Shown piece by piece: positions 26,333 to 35,662 of a DNA stretch of 64,000 nucleotides (its first letter is position 1; every line of letters starts with the position of its first letter). This DNA is from Pelagibius sp028280305 (GTDB lineage Bacteria; Pseudomonadota; Alphaproteobacteria; Kiloniellales; Kiloniellaceae), in NCBI RefSeq assembly GCF_965233615.1, contig NZ_OZ247495.1; one strand, 5' to 3'. Both the position numbers and the translations under genes were made by a program. Below the pieces are notes generated by a model. It did not search any database. It saw only the letters and a list, made by a program, of their open reading frames with translations, and was not told the origin of the DNA.

Positions 26333-29032
26333 TCAGTCGGCAGCCGTCGGGGCGACGGCTTTCTTCTTCTTCGCCGCTGGCTTTTTGGCCGCCTTCTTCG
26401 CAGGCTTCTTCGCGGCTTTCTTCTTTGCAGCAGGCTTTTTCTTGGCCGCCTTCTTTTTCGCCGTTTTCTTCTTCGCTGCCGGTTTCTTGCCGGCCTTCTG
26501 CGCCTTCTTTTCGGCCTGCGCCGCGAGCAGGGGCAGCGCCTGCTCCAGGGTGATGGTCTCCGGATCGATGTCCGAGGGCACCGAGGCGTAGAGCTTCAGA
26601 TGCTTCACGTAAGGACCAAAGCGTCCTTTGCCCTGCGTAACCGGTTTGCCGTCGTCAGGATGATCGCCTAGCGGTCGTCCCGCTGCGCCGCGTTTCGGCG
26701 CTTCGGCGATCAAGGTGACGGCGCGGTTGAGGCCGATGGTCAGAACGTCGTCGCCTTCGGTCAGGGAGCGATAGGTCGAGCCGTGCTTTACATAAGGGCC
26801 GTAGCGTCCGATTCCCGCCGTGATAACCTTGCCGTCCTCGGGATGGGGGCCGACGTCACGGGGCAGGGCGAGCAAGGCCAGAGCCTTCGGCAGATCAACT
26901 TCCGCCGGCGAAAGACCCTTGGGCAGCGAGGCGCGCTTGGGCTTGGTGTCACCGTCCGGCTCGCCGACCTGAAGGTAGATGCCGAAGGGTCCCTTGCGCA
27001 TGGTGATCGGCAGATTGCTCTGCGGATCTTCGCCCAGGAGTTTCGGGTTGGACAGATCGACACCGTCGGTTTCGTCTTCATCGCCGGGAACCGCCAGCGG
27101 CCGGGTGAAGCGGCAGTCCGGGTAGTTCGAGCAGCCGATGAAGCCGCCGTTGCGGCCGAGGCGGAGGCCAAGCCGCCCTTCTTTGCAGGACGGGCAGGCA
27201 CGCGGGTTCTTCGACGGATCCTCGGGATCACTTGGAAAAAAGTGCGGCCCAAGATCTTCATCCAGGGCGTCGATCACCTGGGTGATCGAAAGACCGGAGG
27301 CGCCTTCGATCGCCGTGCTGAAGGCCGACCAGAAATCCCGAAGCACGAGGCGCCAGTCGATCCTGCCGCCAGAGATGTCGTCGAGTTTCTCCTCCATCTC
27401 GGCGGTGAAGTTGTACTGAACGTAGCGCTCAAAGAAACTGGACAGGAAGGCGACGACAAGGCGGCCACGGTCTTCGGGTGTGAAGCGGCGCTTTTCGAGG
27501 CGGACATAGTTGCGGTCCTGAAGCACCTGCAGGATGGAGGCATAGGTGGAGGGCCGGCCGATACCGAGCTCTTCCATCTTCTTGACCAGACTGGCCTCGG
27601 TGTAGCGCGGCGGCGGCTGGGTGAAATGCTGTTCGGGCAGAACGTCCTTGCGGTCGACGGCATCGCCTTCGTTCAGCTTCGGCAGACGGCGGTCCCCCGG
27701 CTTGTCGGCCTCACCGTCGCCGTCACTGCCCTTGTCGTCCCGGCTTTCCTGGTAAAGGGTCAGGAAACCGTCGAAGGTGACGATGGAGCCGGTGGCGCGG
27801 AGCTGAGCAACGCCGCTGTCGACGTCGATGTCCACCGCCACCTGGTCCAGCTCTGCGCTCGCCATCTGGCTTGCCACCGTGCGGTTCCAGATCAGCTCAT
27901 AGAGCCGGCGGCCGTCATCGTCGAGATAGGCGCCCATATCCTTGGGTCTGCGGAAGAGATCGGTCGGCCGGATCGCCTCATGCGCTTCCTGCGCATTCTT
28001 CTGCTTCGACTTATACTGGCGCGGTGCGGAAGGCAGATAGGGATCGCCGTAGTCGGCGGAAATCAGCGAGCGGGTGCCGTCGAGGGCTTCCTGCGCCATG
28101 GTGACGCCGTCGGTACGCATATAGGTGATGAGGCCGACCGTCTCGCCGCCCAGGTCGATACCCTCGTAGAGTTTTTGGGCAACCCGCATCGTACGGGTCG
28201 CCCCGAATCCCAACTTGCGGGAAGCTTCCTGCTGCAGAGTCGAGGTGGTGAAGGGCGGATAGGGGTTGCGCTTGGTCTGCTTGCGTTCGACTGAGGCGAC
28301 CGAACAACGCGCCGCCGCCTCCAGTTTCCGGGCCGCGGCCTTTGCCGTTGCCTCGTCGGGCAAGCCGAACTTGTCGAGCTTCTCGCCGGCAAGATGCGTG
28401 AGCCGCGCCGTGAAGGGGGAGCCTTCGGCATTCGTCAGATTGACATCGATGGACCAGTACTCGCGCGGCTTGAAGACCTCGATCTCCGCCTCGCGCTCAG
28501 AGATAAGGCGCAAGGCAACCGACTGGACCCTGCCCGCCGAGCGGCTGCCGGGCAGCTTGCGCCACAGTACCGGCGAAAGCGTAAAGCCGACGAGGTAGTC
28601 GAGCGCGCGGCGCGCCATGTAGGCGTCGATCAGTTCCTGATTGAGGCTGCGTGGATGCTTGAAGGCCTCGACGATTGCCTTCTTGGTAATCTCGTTGAAG
28701 ACCACGCGTTCGACGCCGACGCCTTCCAGAACGTTGCGCCGGCGCAGTTCATCGACGATGTGCCAGGAAATCGCTTCGCCTTCACGGTCCGGGTCAGTGG
28801 CGAGGTACAGGTGTTTGCTGTTCTTAACCGCATCGGCGATTTCGCTGAGACGCTTTTCGCCTCGCTCGTCGACCTGCCAGCTCATCGAAAAGTCTTCGTC
28901 CGGTCGCACCGAACCGTCTTTGGCGGGCAGATCGCGGACATGTCCGTAGCTTGCCAGGACGTGATAGTCCTGGCCCAGGTACTTGTTGATGGTTTTCGCC
29001 TTGGCAGGCGATTCGACGACAACGACGTTCAT
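26333..29032 (-). CDS. topA: DNA topoisomerase I
   Basis: 899 aa type IA topoisomerase that relaxes negative supercoils. Toprim domain with VVVESPAKAKTINKYLG and DPDREGEAISWH, active-site Tyr304 in GLITYMRTDG, one four-Cys zinc finger (CPSCKEGR to CSNYPDC), then several zinc-less topo_C repeats (KGPFGIYLQ, RYGPYVKHG, RFGPYVKHL) and a ~60-residue Lys/Ala tail. All parts are normal for alphaproteobacterial TopA. The long reading frames on the opposite strand are composition shadows. Confidence 0.97.
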   Translation of the reverse strand: MNVVVVESPAKAKTINKYLGQDYHVLASYGHVRDLPAKDGSVRPDEDFSMSWQVDERGEKRLSEIADAVKNSKHLYLATDPDREGEAISWHIVDELRRRNVLEGVGVERVVFNEITKKAIVEAFKHPRSLNQELIDAYMARRALDYLVGFTLSPVLWRKLPGSRSAGRVQSVALRLISEREAEIEVFKPREYWSIDVNLTNAEGSPFTARLTHLAGEKLDKFGLPDEATAKAAARKLEAAARCSVASVERKQTKRNPYPPFTTSTLQQEASRKLGFGATRTMRVAQKLYEGIDLGGETVGLITYMRTDGVTMAQEALDGTRSLISADYGDPYLPSAPRQYKSKQKNAQEAHEAIRPTDLFRRPKDMGAYLDDDGRRLYELIWNRTVASQMASAELDQVAVDIDVDSGVAQLRATGSIVTFDGFLTLYQESRDDKGSDGDGEADKPGDRRLPKLNEGDAVDRKDVLPEQHFTQPPPRYTEASLVKKMEELGIGRPSTYASILQVLQDRNYVRLEKRRFTPEDRGRLVVAFLSSFFERYVQYNFTAEMEEKLDDISGGRIDWRLVLRDFWSAFSTAIEGASGLSITQVIDALDEDLGPHFFPSDPEDPSKNPRACPSCKEGRLGLRLGRNGGFIGCSNYPDCRFTRPLAVPGDEDETDGVDLSNPKLLGEDPQSNLPITMRKGPFGIYLQVGEPDGDTKPKRASLPKGLSPAEVDLPKALALLALPRDVGPHPEDGKVITAGIGRYGPYVKHGSTYRSLTEGDDVLTIGLNRAVTLIAEAPKRGAAGRPLGDHPDDGKPVTQGKGRFGPYVKHLKLYASVPSDIDPETITLEQALPLLAAQAEKKAQKAGKKPAAKKKTAKKKAAKKKPAAKKKAAKKPAKKAAKKPAAKKKKAVAPTAAD

Positions 29033-29139
29033 AGTGCGGATGATTCGAACAGTTCCTTACGATCTTCCTAATTAGTGACGGCGAAACGGATATGCCACCA
29101 AGGTGTCACGCGGCGCCGGTCGGTCAAGGAAGCCCGTCG

Positions 29140-30294
29140 TCATAATGGGTTCGCGGGTGCTTTGTAAAGCCGCGCAACGCGGTTTCCCGGATGGCGTTCG
29201 ATCCGTCCGGCCAGTTCCAGGTCCAGCAGAATGCTGTGGATCGTCGCCACCGGCAGGCCCGAACGCCGGATCAGGTCGTCCACCATCAAGGGTTCGGCGC
29301 CGAGAAGACCTTCGACGTCACGGTACATGTTTTCGTCGGGGTTCGAATGTTCCGAGGGCTGGGCCGGGACCGCCTCCGGGCTTGGAGGTTCCTCGGGCAG
29401 GTTGAGCGGTCTGTGGGCAAACCTGCCCAGATCCTCGAGGACCTGGGCTGCCGACTCAATAAGGGTGGCGCCCTCCCGAATCAGGTGGTTGCAGCCGGCG
29501 GCCCTTGGATCGAGAGGGAAGCCCGGGACCGCAAAGACGTCCCGGCCCTGTTCCGCCGCAAAGCGCGCAGTGATGAGCGAGCCGGAGCGCCGTGCGGCCT
29601 CGACGACAACGATGCCGAGGCAGAGGCCGGAGATCAGGCGGTTGCGCCGCGGAAAGTGACGTGCCTGAGGCGTTGTGCCGAGCGGCATCTCCGAAATGAT
29701 CGCCCCGGCCTGCTGAAGGTTGTTATGGAGGTCTGCGTTTTCCGGCGGATAGATGATGTCAGCGCCACCGGCGAGGACAGCGACGCTGGCATGGGCAAGG
29801 CTTCCCTTGTGGGCTGCTGTGTCGATTCCGCGGGCCATGCCGGACACGACGGCGAATCCGGTCTCTGAGAGTTCCCGGGCCAGGGTCTCGGCGAAGCGGC
29901 GGCCGTTGGCCGAGGCATTGCGGGCGCCGACGATACCGACAGCCGGCAGCGAAAGGACGGCTGGATCGCCGAGCACGGCCACCACCGGCGGCGCATCGTC
30001 GATGCTACGGAGCAGCGCTGGATAGTCGGGTTCGCAGAGAGCAAGAAGTCTCACGCCCGCCTTTCGGGCGGCGGTCATCTCGGCTTCGGCTTGCTCGTTT
30101 GTGCACAAGCGTATGCGCCGCCGGGCGCCGCCTCGGCCCGCCAGAGCAGGCAATTCCGCCAAAGCCGCGCCCGGCGTGCCGAAACGTTGCAAGAGTTGCC
30201 TGAAGACAACCGGGCCGACGTTTTCCGACCGGATCAGGCGAAGCCAGTCAAGCCGTTCTCTGTCGCTCAGAGGTTTAGCAGTCTCGTTCTGCAT
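29140..30294 (-). CDS. dprA: DNA-protecting protein DprA
   Basis: 384 aa. An N-terminal SAM-like segment, the Rossmann-like DprA core (VGIVGARNASANGRRFAETLA; VSGMARGIDTAAHKG; the SGSLITARFAAEQGRDVFAVPG motif) and a C-terminal winged helix (~315-380). It loads RecA onto incoming single-stranded DNA in transformable bacteria. ATG 30294 was chosen by analogy to the usual start shortly before DRERLDWLRLIRSENVGP; TTG 30330 is possible, and neither has a strong ribosome binding site. Member of the pyrB-pyrC-plsY-dprA-topA-rnr run. Confidence 0.93.
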   Translation of the reverse strand: MQNETAKPLSDRERLDWLRLIRSENVGPVVFRQLLQRFGTPGAALAELPALAGRGGARRRIRLCTNEQAEAEMTAARKAGVRLLALCEPDYPALLRSIDDAPPVVAVLGDPAVLSLPAVGIVGARNASANGRRFAETLARELSETGFAVVSGMARGIDTAAHKGSLAHASVAVLAGGADIIYPPENADLHNNLQQAGAIISEMPLGTTPQARHFPRRNRLISGLCLGIVVVEAARRSGSLITARFAAEQGRDVFAVPGFPLDPRAAGCNHLIREGATLIESAAQVLEDLGRFAHRPLNLPEEPPSPEAVPAQPSEHSNPDENMYRDVEGLLGAEPLMVDDLIRRSGLPVATIHSILLDLELAGRIERHPGNRVARLYKAPANPL

Positions 30295-30363
30295 CGCGCT
30301 AAGATCGTCACGAGCAGAGAGGGAGGTCAAGGCTTTCCCGAACTCTTACCGCTCTTGTGTCTG

Positions 30364-30990
30364 TCAGGACGATGCTTTGCCGCCGCCGATTTTCGGCTCT
30401 TCGCCCTTCAGCAGCCGGCGGATGTTGGGATGGTGGCGCCACCAGACAAGGACCGCAATTGCGGCTGTCAGTTCCACCATCTGCAGGTCGGCCAACACAA
30501 ACCAGGAGAGCAGGGGGGCTGCAGCAACCGAGGCCAGCGAGGAGAGGGAGGACATCCGAAAGATCAGAGCGACCAGCAGCCAGATGCCGCAGCAGGTGGC
30601 GCCTATGGGAAAGGAAAGAGCCAGGAAAACGCCCAGTGCCGTTGCGACGCCCTTGCCGCCCTTGAAGCCCAGCCAGACGGGAAAGAGGTGTCCGACCACC
30701 GCGCCGAGAGCGGCAACCAAGGCCATGTCCGGTCCCCAGAACTGTGCAATCAAAACCGCGGCGACGCCCTTGCCGGCATCCAGCAGCAGGGTAGCGGCGG
30801 CCAGACCTTTGCGCCCGGTGCGCAGAACATTGGTGGCGCCGATGTTGCCGGAGCCGATACTGCGGACGTCGCCGAGCCCGGCGAGACGGGTGAGAACCAA
30901 ACCGAAGGGCAGGGAGCCCAGCAGGTAACCGCCGGCGAGGGCGGCTGCCAAATAGGGCCAGGCGAATTCCCAGGATATCGGATCGGGCAT
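30364..30990 (-). CDS. plsY: Acyl-phosphate glycerol-3-phosphate acyltransferase
   Basis: 208 aa inner-membrane protein with about five to six membrane segments. The conserved loops GSLPFGLVL, GSGNIGATNVLRTG and GHLFPVWLGFKGGKGVAT are intact. It acylates the 1-position of glycerol-3-phosphate using acyl-phosphate made by PlsX, the first step of phospholipid synthesis. Located 14 bases after pyrC. Confidence 0.95.
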   Translation of the reverse strand: MPDPISWEFAWPYLAAALAGGYLLGSLPFGLVLTRLAGLGDVRSIGSGNIGATNVLRTGRKGLAAATLLLDAGKGVAAVLIAQFWGPDMALVAALGAVVGHLFPVWLGFKGGKGVATALGVFLALSFPIGATCCGIWLLVALIFRMSSLSSLASVAAAPLLSWFVLADLQMVELTAAIAVLVWWRHHPNIRRLLKGEEPKIGGGKASS

Positions 30991-31004
30991 AGCCTGTTGT
31001 CCGC

Positions 31005-32309
31005 TCAGGCCGCTTCGAAGAGGCTGCGCCCGTCGACCACGGTGCGACGCACGCGGCCTTGTACGGGCAGACCTTCAAATGGAGTATTTTTCGATTTACT
31101 TTCAAATAGATCTGGGTCGATCTTCCCGGCTTTGTTGAGGTCGAAAATCAGAAGGTCAGCCGGGCTGCCCTTGGTCAGATGTCCGGCCTTGAGGCCGAGA
31201 ATATCGGCTGGCTTCGCGGTGATGCGGCCGAGCAGATCGAGCAGGTCGATCTTTTCCGAGTGGAAGAGCTGCAGCGACAGCGGCAGCAGGGTTTCCAGGC
31301 CGACGATCCCGGGCTCCGCGATGGCGAAAGGCAGACGTTTTGATTCCTGATCGTGAGGAGCATGGTCGCTGGCGATGGCGTCGATGGTGCCGTCGATCAG
31401 GCCCTCCATCACGGCGCGGCGGTCGTCCTCGCCGCGGAGCGGGGGAGAGACCTTGGCGAAGGTCCGATAGTCGCCGACGGCTATCTCGTTCAGCGTCAGA
31501 TAGTGCGGGGCCGTGTCGCAGGTCACGTTGAGGCCGCGGGCCTTGGCACGGCGGATCACGTCAACGGTTGCCGCGGTCGAGACGTGCGCGACGTGATAGC
31601 GGCCGCCGGTCAGCTCGACCAGGCGCAGATCGCGCTCGACCATCATGACCTCCGCTACCGAGGGGATGCCGGGCAGGCCGAGCCGGGTGGCCATCTCGCC
31701 GCCGTTCATCGCCCCGCCGGCGAGGCTCGGTTCTTCAGGGTGCTGTACGATCAGGTGGCCGAAGGTTTTGGCGTAGGAGAGGGCGCGGCGCATGACCTGG
31801 GCGGAGGCGACAGCCTTGGTGCCATCGGTAAAGGCGACGGCGCCGTACTCGCCGAGCATCCCCAGTTCGGTCAGCTCACGTCCTTCGGTGCCCTTCGTCA
31901 CGGCGGCATAGGTGTAGACCTTGACCCGTTTTTCCTCTCGGGCGCGCCGAGCGATGTATTCCACACCGGCGACATCGTCGATCACGGGATCGGTATTGGG
32001 TAGGGCGACCACCGAGGTGACACCGCCCGCGGCCGCGGCGCGGCCGGCGCTGCCCATGGTCTCCTTTTGCTCCTCGCCGGGCTCGCGGATGTGAACCCGC
32101 ATGTCGACCAGGCCGGGCGCCAGGCAGGCCTTGGCGCAGTCCACGGTCTGAATTCCCTCCGGAACACCATCAGCAAAAAGCTGGGGCCCTATGTCGCTGA
32201 TACGGCCGTCTTCGGCCAAGAGCGCACCCGGCGCGTCGAGGCCCGAGGCGGGGTCCAGCAGCCGGGCGTTGATGTAGGCGGTGCGGTGTTTGGCAGGCAG
32301 TCGCGTCAT
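31005..32309 (-). CDS. pyrC: Dihydroorotase-like protein PyrC, probably non-catalytic
   Basis: 434 aa amidohydrolase of the class I dihydroorotase family. The HxH metal motif reads DMRVHIREPG, with Arg71 in place of the first His and His73 retained. The other metal or substrate motifs (FTDGTKAV, IVQHPEEP, YHVAHVST, SDHAPH) are present. Pseudo-dihydroorotases (PyrC') that lack metal ligands are known partners of aspartate transcarbamoylase, so this may be structural rather than catalytic. Its start overlaps the pyrB stop by 4 bases, supporting a PyrB-PyrC complex. A catalytic dihydroorotase would then be elsewhere. Confidence 0.88.
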   Translation of the reverse strand: MTRLPAKHRTAYINARLLDPASGLDAPGALLAEDGRISDIGPQLFADGVPEGIQTVDCAKACLAPGLVDMRVHIREPGEEQKETMGSAGRAAAAGGVTSVVALPNTDPVIDDVAGVEYIARRAREEKRVKVYTYAAVTKGTEGRELTELGMLGEYGAVAFTDGTKAVASAQVMRRALSYAKTFGHLIVQHPEEPSLAGGAMNGGEMATRLGLPGIPSVAEVMMVERDLRLVELTGGRYHVAHVSTAATVDVIRRAKARGLNVTCDTAPHYLTLNEIAVGDYRTFAKVSPPLRGEDDRRAVMEGLIDGTIDAIASDHAPHDQESKRLPFAIAEPGIVGLETLLPLSLQLFHSEKIDLLDLLGRITAKPADILGLKAGHLTKGSPADLLIFDLNKAGKIDPDLFESKSKNTPFEGLPVQGRVRRTVVDGRSLFEAA

Positions 32310-33295
32310 TGGGCCATCTGCTCCTGCGCGGCGTTTGCCGCTATCAGATTGCGGTTCAGGGTTTCGAGGCAGGCCATGCGCACGGCCACGCCCATCTCCA
32401 CCTGTTCGCGAATGACCGAACGGTTGATGTCGTCTGCCAGGTCGCTGTCGATCTCGACGCCGCGGTTCATCGGCCCTGGATGCATGATCAAGGCATTGGG
32501 CTTGGCCGCCTGGAGCTTCTCCTGATTAAGGCCGAAGAAGTGATAGTACTCCCGGGTAGAAGGGACGTAGCTGCCCTGCATGCGCTCGGTCTGAAGCCGC
32601 AGCATCATGACGATGTCGCAGCCCTCAAGCCCTTTGCGCATGTCGTGGAAGGTCTCGACCCCCAGACGTTCGACCTGCCCGGGCATCAGGGTGGGCGGGG
32701 CGATGAGACGGACCCGGGCGCCGAGGGTATTCAAAAGGTGAATGTTGGAGCGCGCGACCCGGCTGTGGGTGATGTCCCCGCAGATCGCCACCAGCAAGCC
32801 CTCCAGGGTTCCCAGGCGGCGGCGGATGGTGAGGGCGTCGAGCAGGGCCTGGGTCGGGTGCTCATGGCTGCCGTCGCCGCCGTTGATCACCGCGCAATTG
32901 ACCTTTTCCGACAGCAGCTGGACGGCGCCTGAGTCCGGATGCCGGACCACCAGGACATCGGGGTGCATGGCATTCAGGGTCATCGCGGTGTCGATCAGGG
33001 TCTCGCCTTTTTTAATCGACGACCATGCCACCGACATGTTGATCACATCAGCGCCCAAACGCTTCGCGGCCAGCTCGAAAGACGTCCGTGTACGCGTTGA
33101 ATTCTCGAAGAAAAGATTGATTACGGTGCGACCGACCAAGAGGTCTTTTTTCTTGTCGCTGCCGCGGTTCAGGTCGACGTAGCCGTCTGAAAGGTCAAGG
33201 AGGGATAAAATCTCGGGCGCCGTCAGCCCCTCGATGCCGAGAAGGTGCCGGTGCCGATAGCCGCCGAGGGCCGTCGTGCTGTGTGCTGAGGTCAT
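32306..33295 (-). CDS. pyrB: Aspartate carbamoyltransferase catalytic subunit
   Basis: 329 aa. Carbamoyl-phosphate motif STRTRTSFE and HPTQ are intact, with GDGSHEHPTQALLD and VARSNIHLL. It forms N-carbamoylaspartate, the committed step of pyrimidine synthesis. ATG 33295 matches the family start; the frame stays open to 33352 without family similarity. First gene of the run pyrB-pyrC-plsY-dprA-topA-rnr. Confidence 0.96.
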   Translation of the reverse strand: MTSAHSTTALGGYRHRHLLGIEGLTAPEILSLLDLSDGYVDLNRGSDKKKDLLVGRTVINLFFENSTRTRTSFELAAKRLGADVINMSVAWSSIKKGETLIDTAMTLNAMHPDVLVVRHPDSGAVQLLSEKVNCAVINGGDGSHEHPTQALLDALTIRRRLGTLEGLLVAICGDITHSRVARSNIHLLNTLGARVRLIAPPTLMPGQVERLGVETFHDMRKGLEGCDIVMMLRLQTERMQGSYVPSTREYYHFFGLNQEKLQAAKPNALIMHPGPMNRGVEIDSDLADDINRSVIREQVEMGVAVRMACLETLNRNLIAANAAQEQMAQ

Positions 33296-33376
33296 TAAAG
33301 CGGTGTTATGACACCGGCCTTGTGCTTGGGCAAGCGGCTCTGCGCCAAGCATTTTCCTTGGCTTGGGAATCTTGGA

Positions 33377-34594
33377 TTAAATGACGCCTTTTCCGCGCAG
33401 TCTGGCCCGCTCTTCAGGGCTGATATCAAGCAGTTCTTCGAGAATGGAGTCGCTGTCCTGCCCTGCCCGCGGCGGCGCGAATCGATAGTCCACCGGCGTC
33501 TCGGAGAATTTGATCGGGTTGCCGATCAGGTCCACCTCGGTCCGTTGGCTGCCGGGATAAGGCATGGTGATTTTCATGTCCCGGGCAAGCACCTGGGGAT
33601 CGGCGAAGACCTGGTCGAGCGTGTTGACCGGTCCGGAGGGCACCCCGATTTCCGCCAGCCCCTCGACCCAGGCCTTCTGAGTCTTCTGCCGGGTGATGTC
33701 GGGCAGCATGGCATAGAGCGCTTCGCGGTTGCGAACCCGGGACGCGTTGGTCTGAAAGCGCTCATCCTCGGCAAGCTCCGGGCAGCCGGCGAAACAGCAG
33801 AAGCGGGCGAACTGAGCATCGTTGCCGACGGCGATGATGACGTGCCCATCGGCGCAGGGCATCACCTTATAAGGCACGATGTTGGGATGCTCGTTGCCCT
33901 GGCGCTTGGGGATTTCGCCGGAGGTCAGATAGTTCGACCCTTCGTAGGAGAGCCAGGCAACCTGGGTGTCGAGGAGGCCCAGATCGATGTGCTGGCCCTG
34001 GCCGGTCATGCCGCGGTGGTGCAGGGCTGCGAGGATGGCGGAGCTGGCATACATGCCGCACATGATATCGGCGATGCCGATGCCCACCTTTACGGGCTCG
34101 CCCGCCGGTTCGCCGGTCAGGCTCATCATGCCCCCCATACCCTGAGCCAGATAGTCATAGCCGGCCCGTGGGGCGTAGGGGCCAGTTTGCCCAAAACCCG
34201 TTATTGAACAATAAATTAGGCCGGGGTTTGAATCTTTCAGATCATCGTAACCGAGGCCGTAACGGGCGAGATTGCCGACTTTGAAGTTCTCCACGAGGAT
34301 GTCGCAGAAGCCGATCAGACGCTTCGCGAGGACTTGGCCCTCCGGCTTCGAGATGTCGATGGAGAGCGACCGCTTGTTGCGGTTGGCGGAGAGAAAGTAG
34401 GCGCTTTCGGTGGTATCGCCGCCATCAGGTCCCGGCACGAAGGGCGGCCCCCATTTTCGGGTGTCATCGCCTTGGCCCGGGCGTTCGACCTTGATGACGT
34501 CGGCGCCCAAGTCGCCCAGCAACTGAGTGCAGGTGGGGCCGGCCAGGATGCGGGTCAGGTCGAAGACCCGCAGTCCGGAAAGGGGTGCGGTCAT
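33377..34594 (-). CDS. CaiB/BaiF class III CoA-transferase
   Basis: 405 aa. N-terminal LRVFDLTRILAGPTCTQLLGDLGADVIKVE is diagnostic, GYDYLAQGMGG forms part of the active site, and the conserved Asp is in IDLGLLDTQVAW. These enzymes move CoA between organic acids (formyl-, carnitinyl-, mesaconyl- or succinyl-CoA types); the substrate cannot be told from sequence. It ends about 80 bases upstream of pyrB and follows ruvX on the same strand with a 63-base gap. No other acyl-CoA gene is adjacent. Confidence 0.92.
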   Translation of the reverse strand: MTAPLSGLRVFDLTRILAGPTCTQLLGDLGADVIKVERPGQGDDTRKWGPPFVPGPDGGDTTESAYFLSANRNKRSLSIDISKPEGQVLAKRLIGFCDILVENFKVGNLARYGLGYDDLKDSNPGLIYCSITGFGQTGPYAPRAGYDYLAQGMGGMMSLTGEPAGEPVKVGIGIADIMCGMYASSAILAALHHRGMTGQGQHIDLGLLDTQVAWLSYEGSNYLTSGEIPKRQGNEHPNIVPYKVMPCADGHVIIAVGNDAQFARFCCFAGCPELAEDERFQTNASRVRNREALYAMLPDITRQKTQKAWVEGLAEIGVPSGPVNTLDQVFADPQVLARDMKITMPYPGSQRTEVDLIGNPIKFSETPVDYRFAPPRAGQDSDSILEELLDISPEERARLRGKGVI

Positions 34595-34657
34595 GCGGCG
34601 AAGTTCCTCGGCGGGAGTGTACTGACCCTGGCTTTGTGCCGCCCCCCGCCTTCAGGG

Positions 34658-35173
34658 TCAAGGCGCGCTCCCGCTTCCGGTAGGGTCGCCGGCCGTCCGG
34701 GCCCGGGCAGCAATGGCGTCCAACGCACCCTGCAGGATGTAGGCGGCGGCCATTTTGTCGACCACCGCCGCACGCCTTTTGCGTGTCATGTCGGCCTCGT
34801 CGATGAGGAAGCGCTGCACGGCGGCCGTTGAAAGCCGCTCGTCCCAAAAGGCGATCGCCTGTTCGAAGCCGGCCTTGTCCGCCAGGTTGGCGGCAAATTG
34901 GCGTACGGACTGGCAGCGCGGCCCTTCGCTGCCGTCCATGTTTACGGGCAGGCCTATCACCAGGCCGCCGACCCGTTGCTCGCGGCAGATCTCGGCCAGG
35001 CTGGCGGCATCCTGGGTGAACTTGGTCCGTTGAATCGTCTCCAGCGGCGAGGCGATCTTCAGGGCTGAATCCGAAATGGCCAGACCGAGGGTCTTGCTGC
35101 CCGGATCAATTCCCAGCAAGCGTTGCCCGCGGCTCAGTCTTTCCGGCAGATCCAGGACCGATGTTTCCGTCAT
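34658..35173 (-). CDS. ruvX: Putative pre-16S rRNA nuclease / Holliday-junction-type YqgF
   Basis: 171 aa RNase H-fold protein of the YqgF family. Motifs LLGIDPGSKTLGLAISD, VIGLPVNMDGSEGPRC and DERLSTAAVQ are all present. The family matures the 5' end of 16S rRNA. The start ATG 35173 matches the family; upstream in-frame sequence is GC-rich non-coding. Divergent from gatC across a 200-base GC-rich gap. Confidence 0.94.
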   Translation of the reverse strand: MTETSVLDLPERLSRGQRLLGIDPGSKTLGLAISDSALKIASPLETIQRTKFTQDAASLAEICREQRVGGLVIGLPVNMDGSEGPRCQSVRQFAANLADKAGFEQAIAFWDERLSTAAVQRFLIDEADMTRKRRAAVVDKMAAAYILQGALDAIAARARTAGDPTGSGSAP

Positions 35174-35374
35174 CAGCCCGTTATAGGCAGGCCCCGCCGG
35201 GGCGGCAAGTTGGCGAAGATTCCGGCCAGCGCGCTGCCGGGCGATCCTTGCGGGCGGCAAGGGCGGGTGCTAGGTTCCGGCGGTTTTTCAACGCCCTGAC
35301 CCCCTGGGTTCCCGTTCTTTTGAGGCCGGGAGTGTCGGCGGGGCCGGGACTTCCAAAATGAGGGTCGCTGGCCG

Positions 35375-35662
35375 ATGTCGGTCGATAAGGATACCGTCGC
35401 GAAAATCGCGAGCTTGGCGCGCATTCGCGTCGACGAGAACCAGAGCGAGGCTCTGGCTGGGGAGCTTTCCAATATCCTGGGTTGGATCGAGCAGCTGTCG
35501 GAGCTGGATACGGATGGCGTGGAGCCGATGACCTCCGTGGTCTCCATGACCCTGCCGCTGCGCGAGGATACGGTGACCGACGGCGGTTATCCGGACAAGG
35601 TCACCGCCAATGCGCCGGAAGCTGCGCATGGCTTCTACGCGGTGCCGAAGGTGGTCGAGTAA
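35375..35662 (+). CDS. gatC: Asp/Glu-tRNA amidotransferase subunit C
   Basis: 95 aa. It begins MSVDKDTVAKIASLARIRV and has LGWIEQLSELDTDGVEPM and the C-terminal FYAVPKVVE, all canonical GatC. It wraps around the GatA-GatB interface of the complex that converts Asp-tRNA(Asn) or Glu-tRNA(Gln) to the amidated forms. The stop TAA overlaps the gatA ATG by one base. Confidence 0.96.
   Translation: MSVDKDTVAKIASLARIRVDENQSEALAGELSNILGWIEQLSELDTDGVEPMTSVVSMTLPLREDTVTDGGYPDKVTANAPEAAHGFYAVPKVVE

Noticed and set aside
26097..26591. A Phe/Ala-rich plus-strand frame suggesting a hydrophobic peptide
   Set aside because: It is the antisense of the Lys/Ala tail of TopA (AAG codons read as CTT/TTC).
26783..28294. 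A 503-codon plus-strand frame opposite topA
   Set aside because: No recognisable domain; high-GC shadow of a confident gene.
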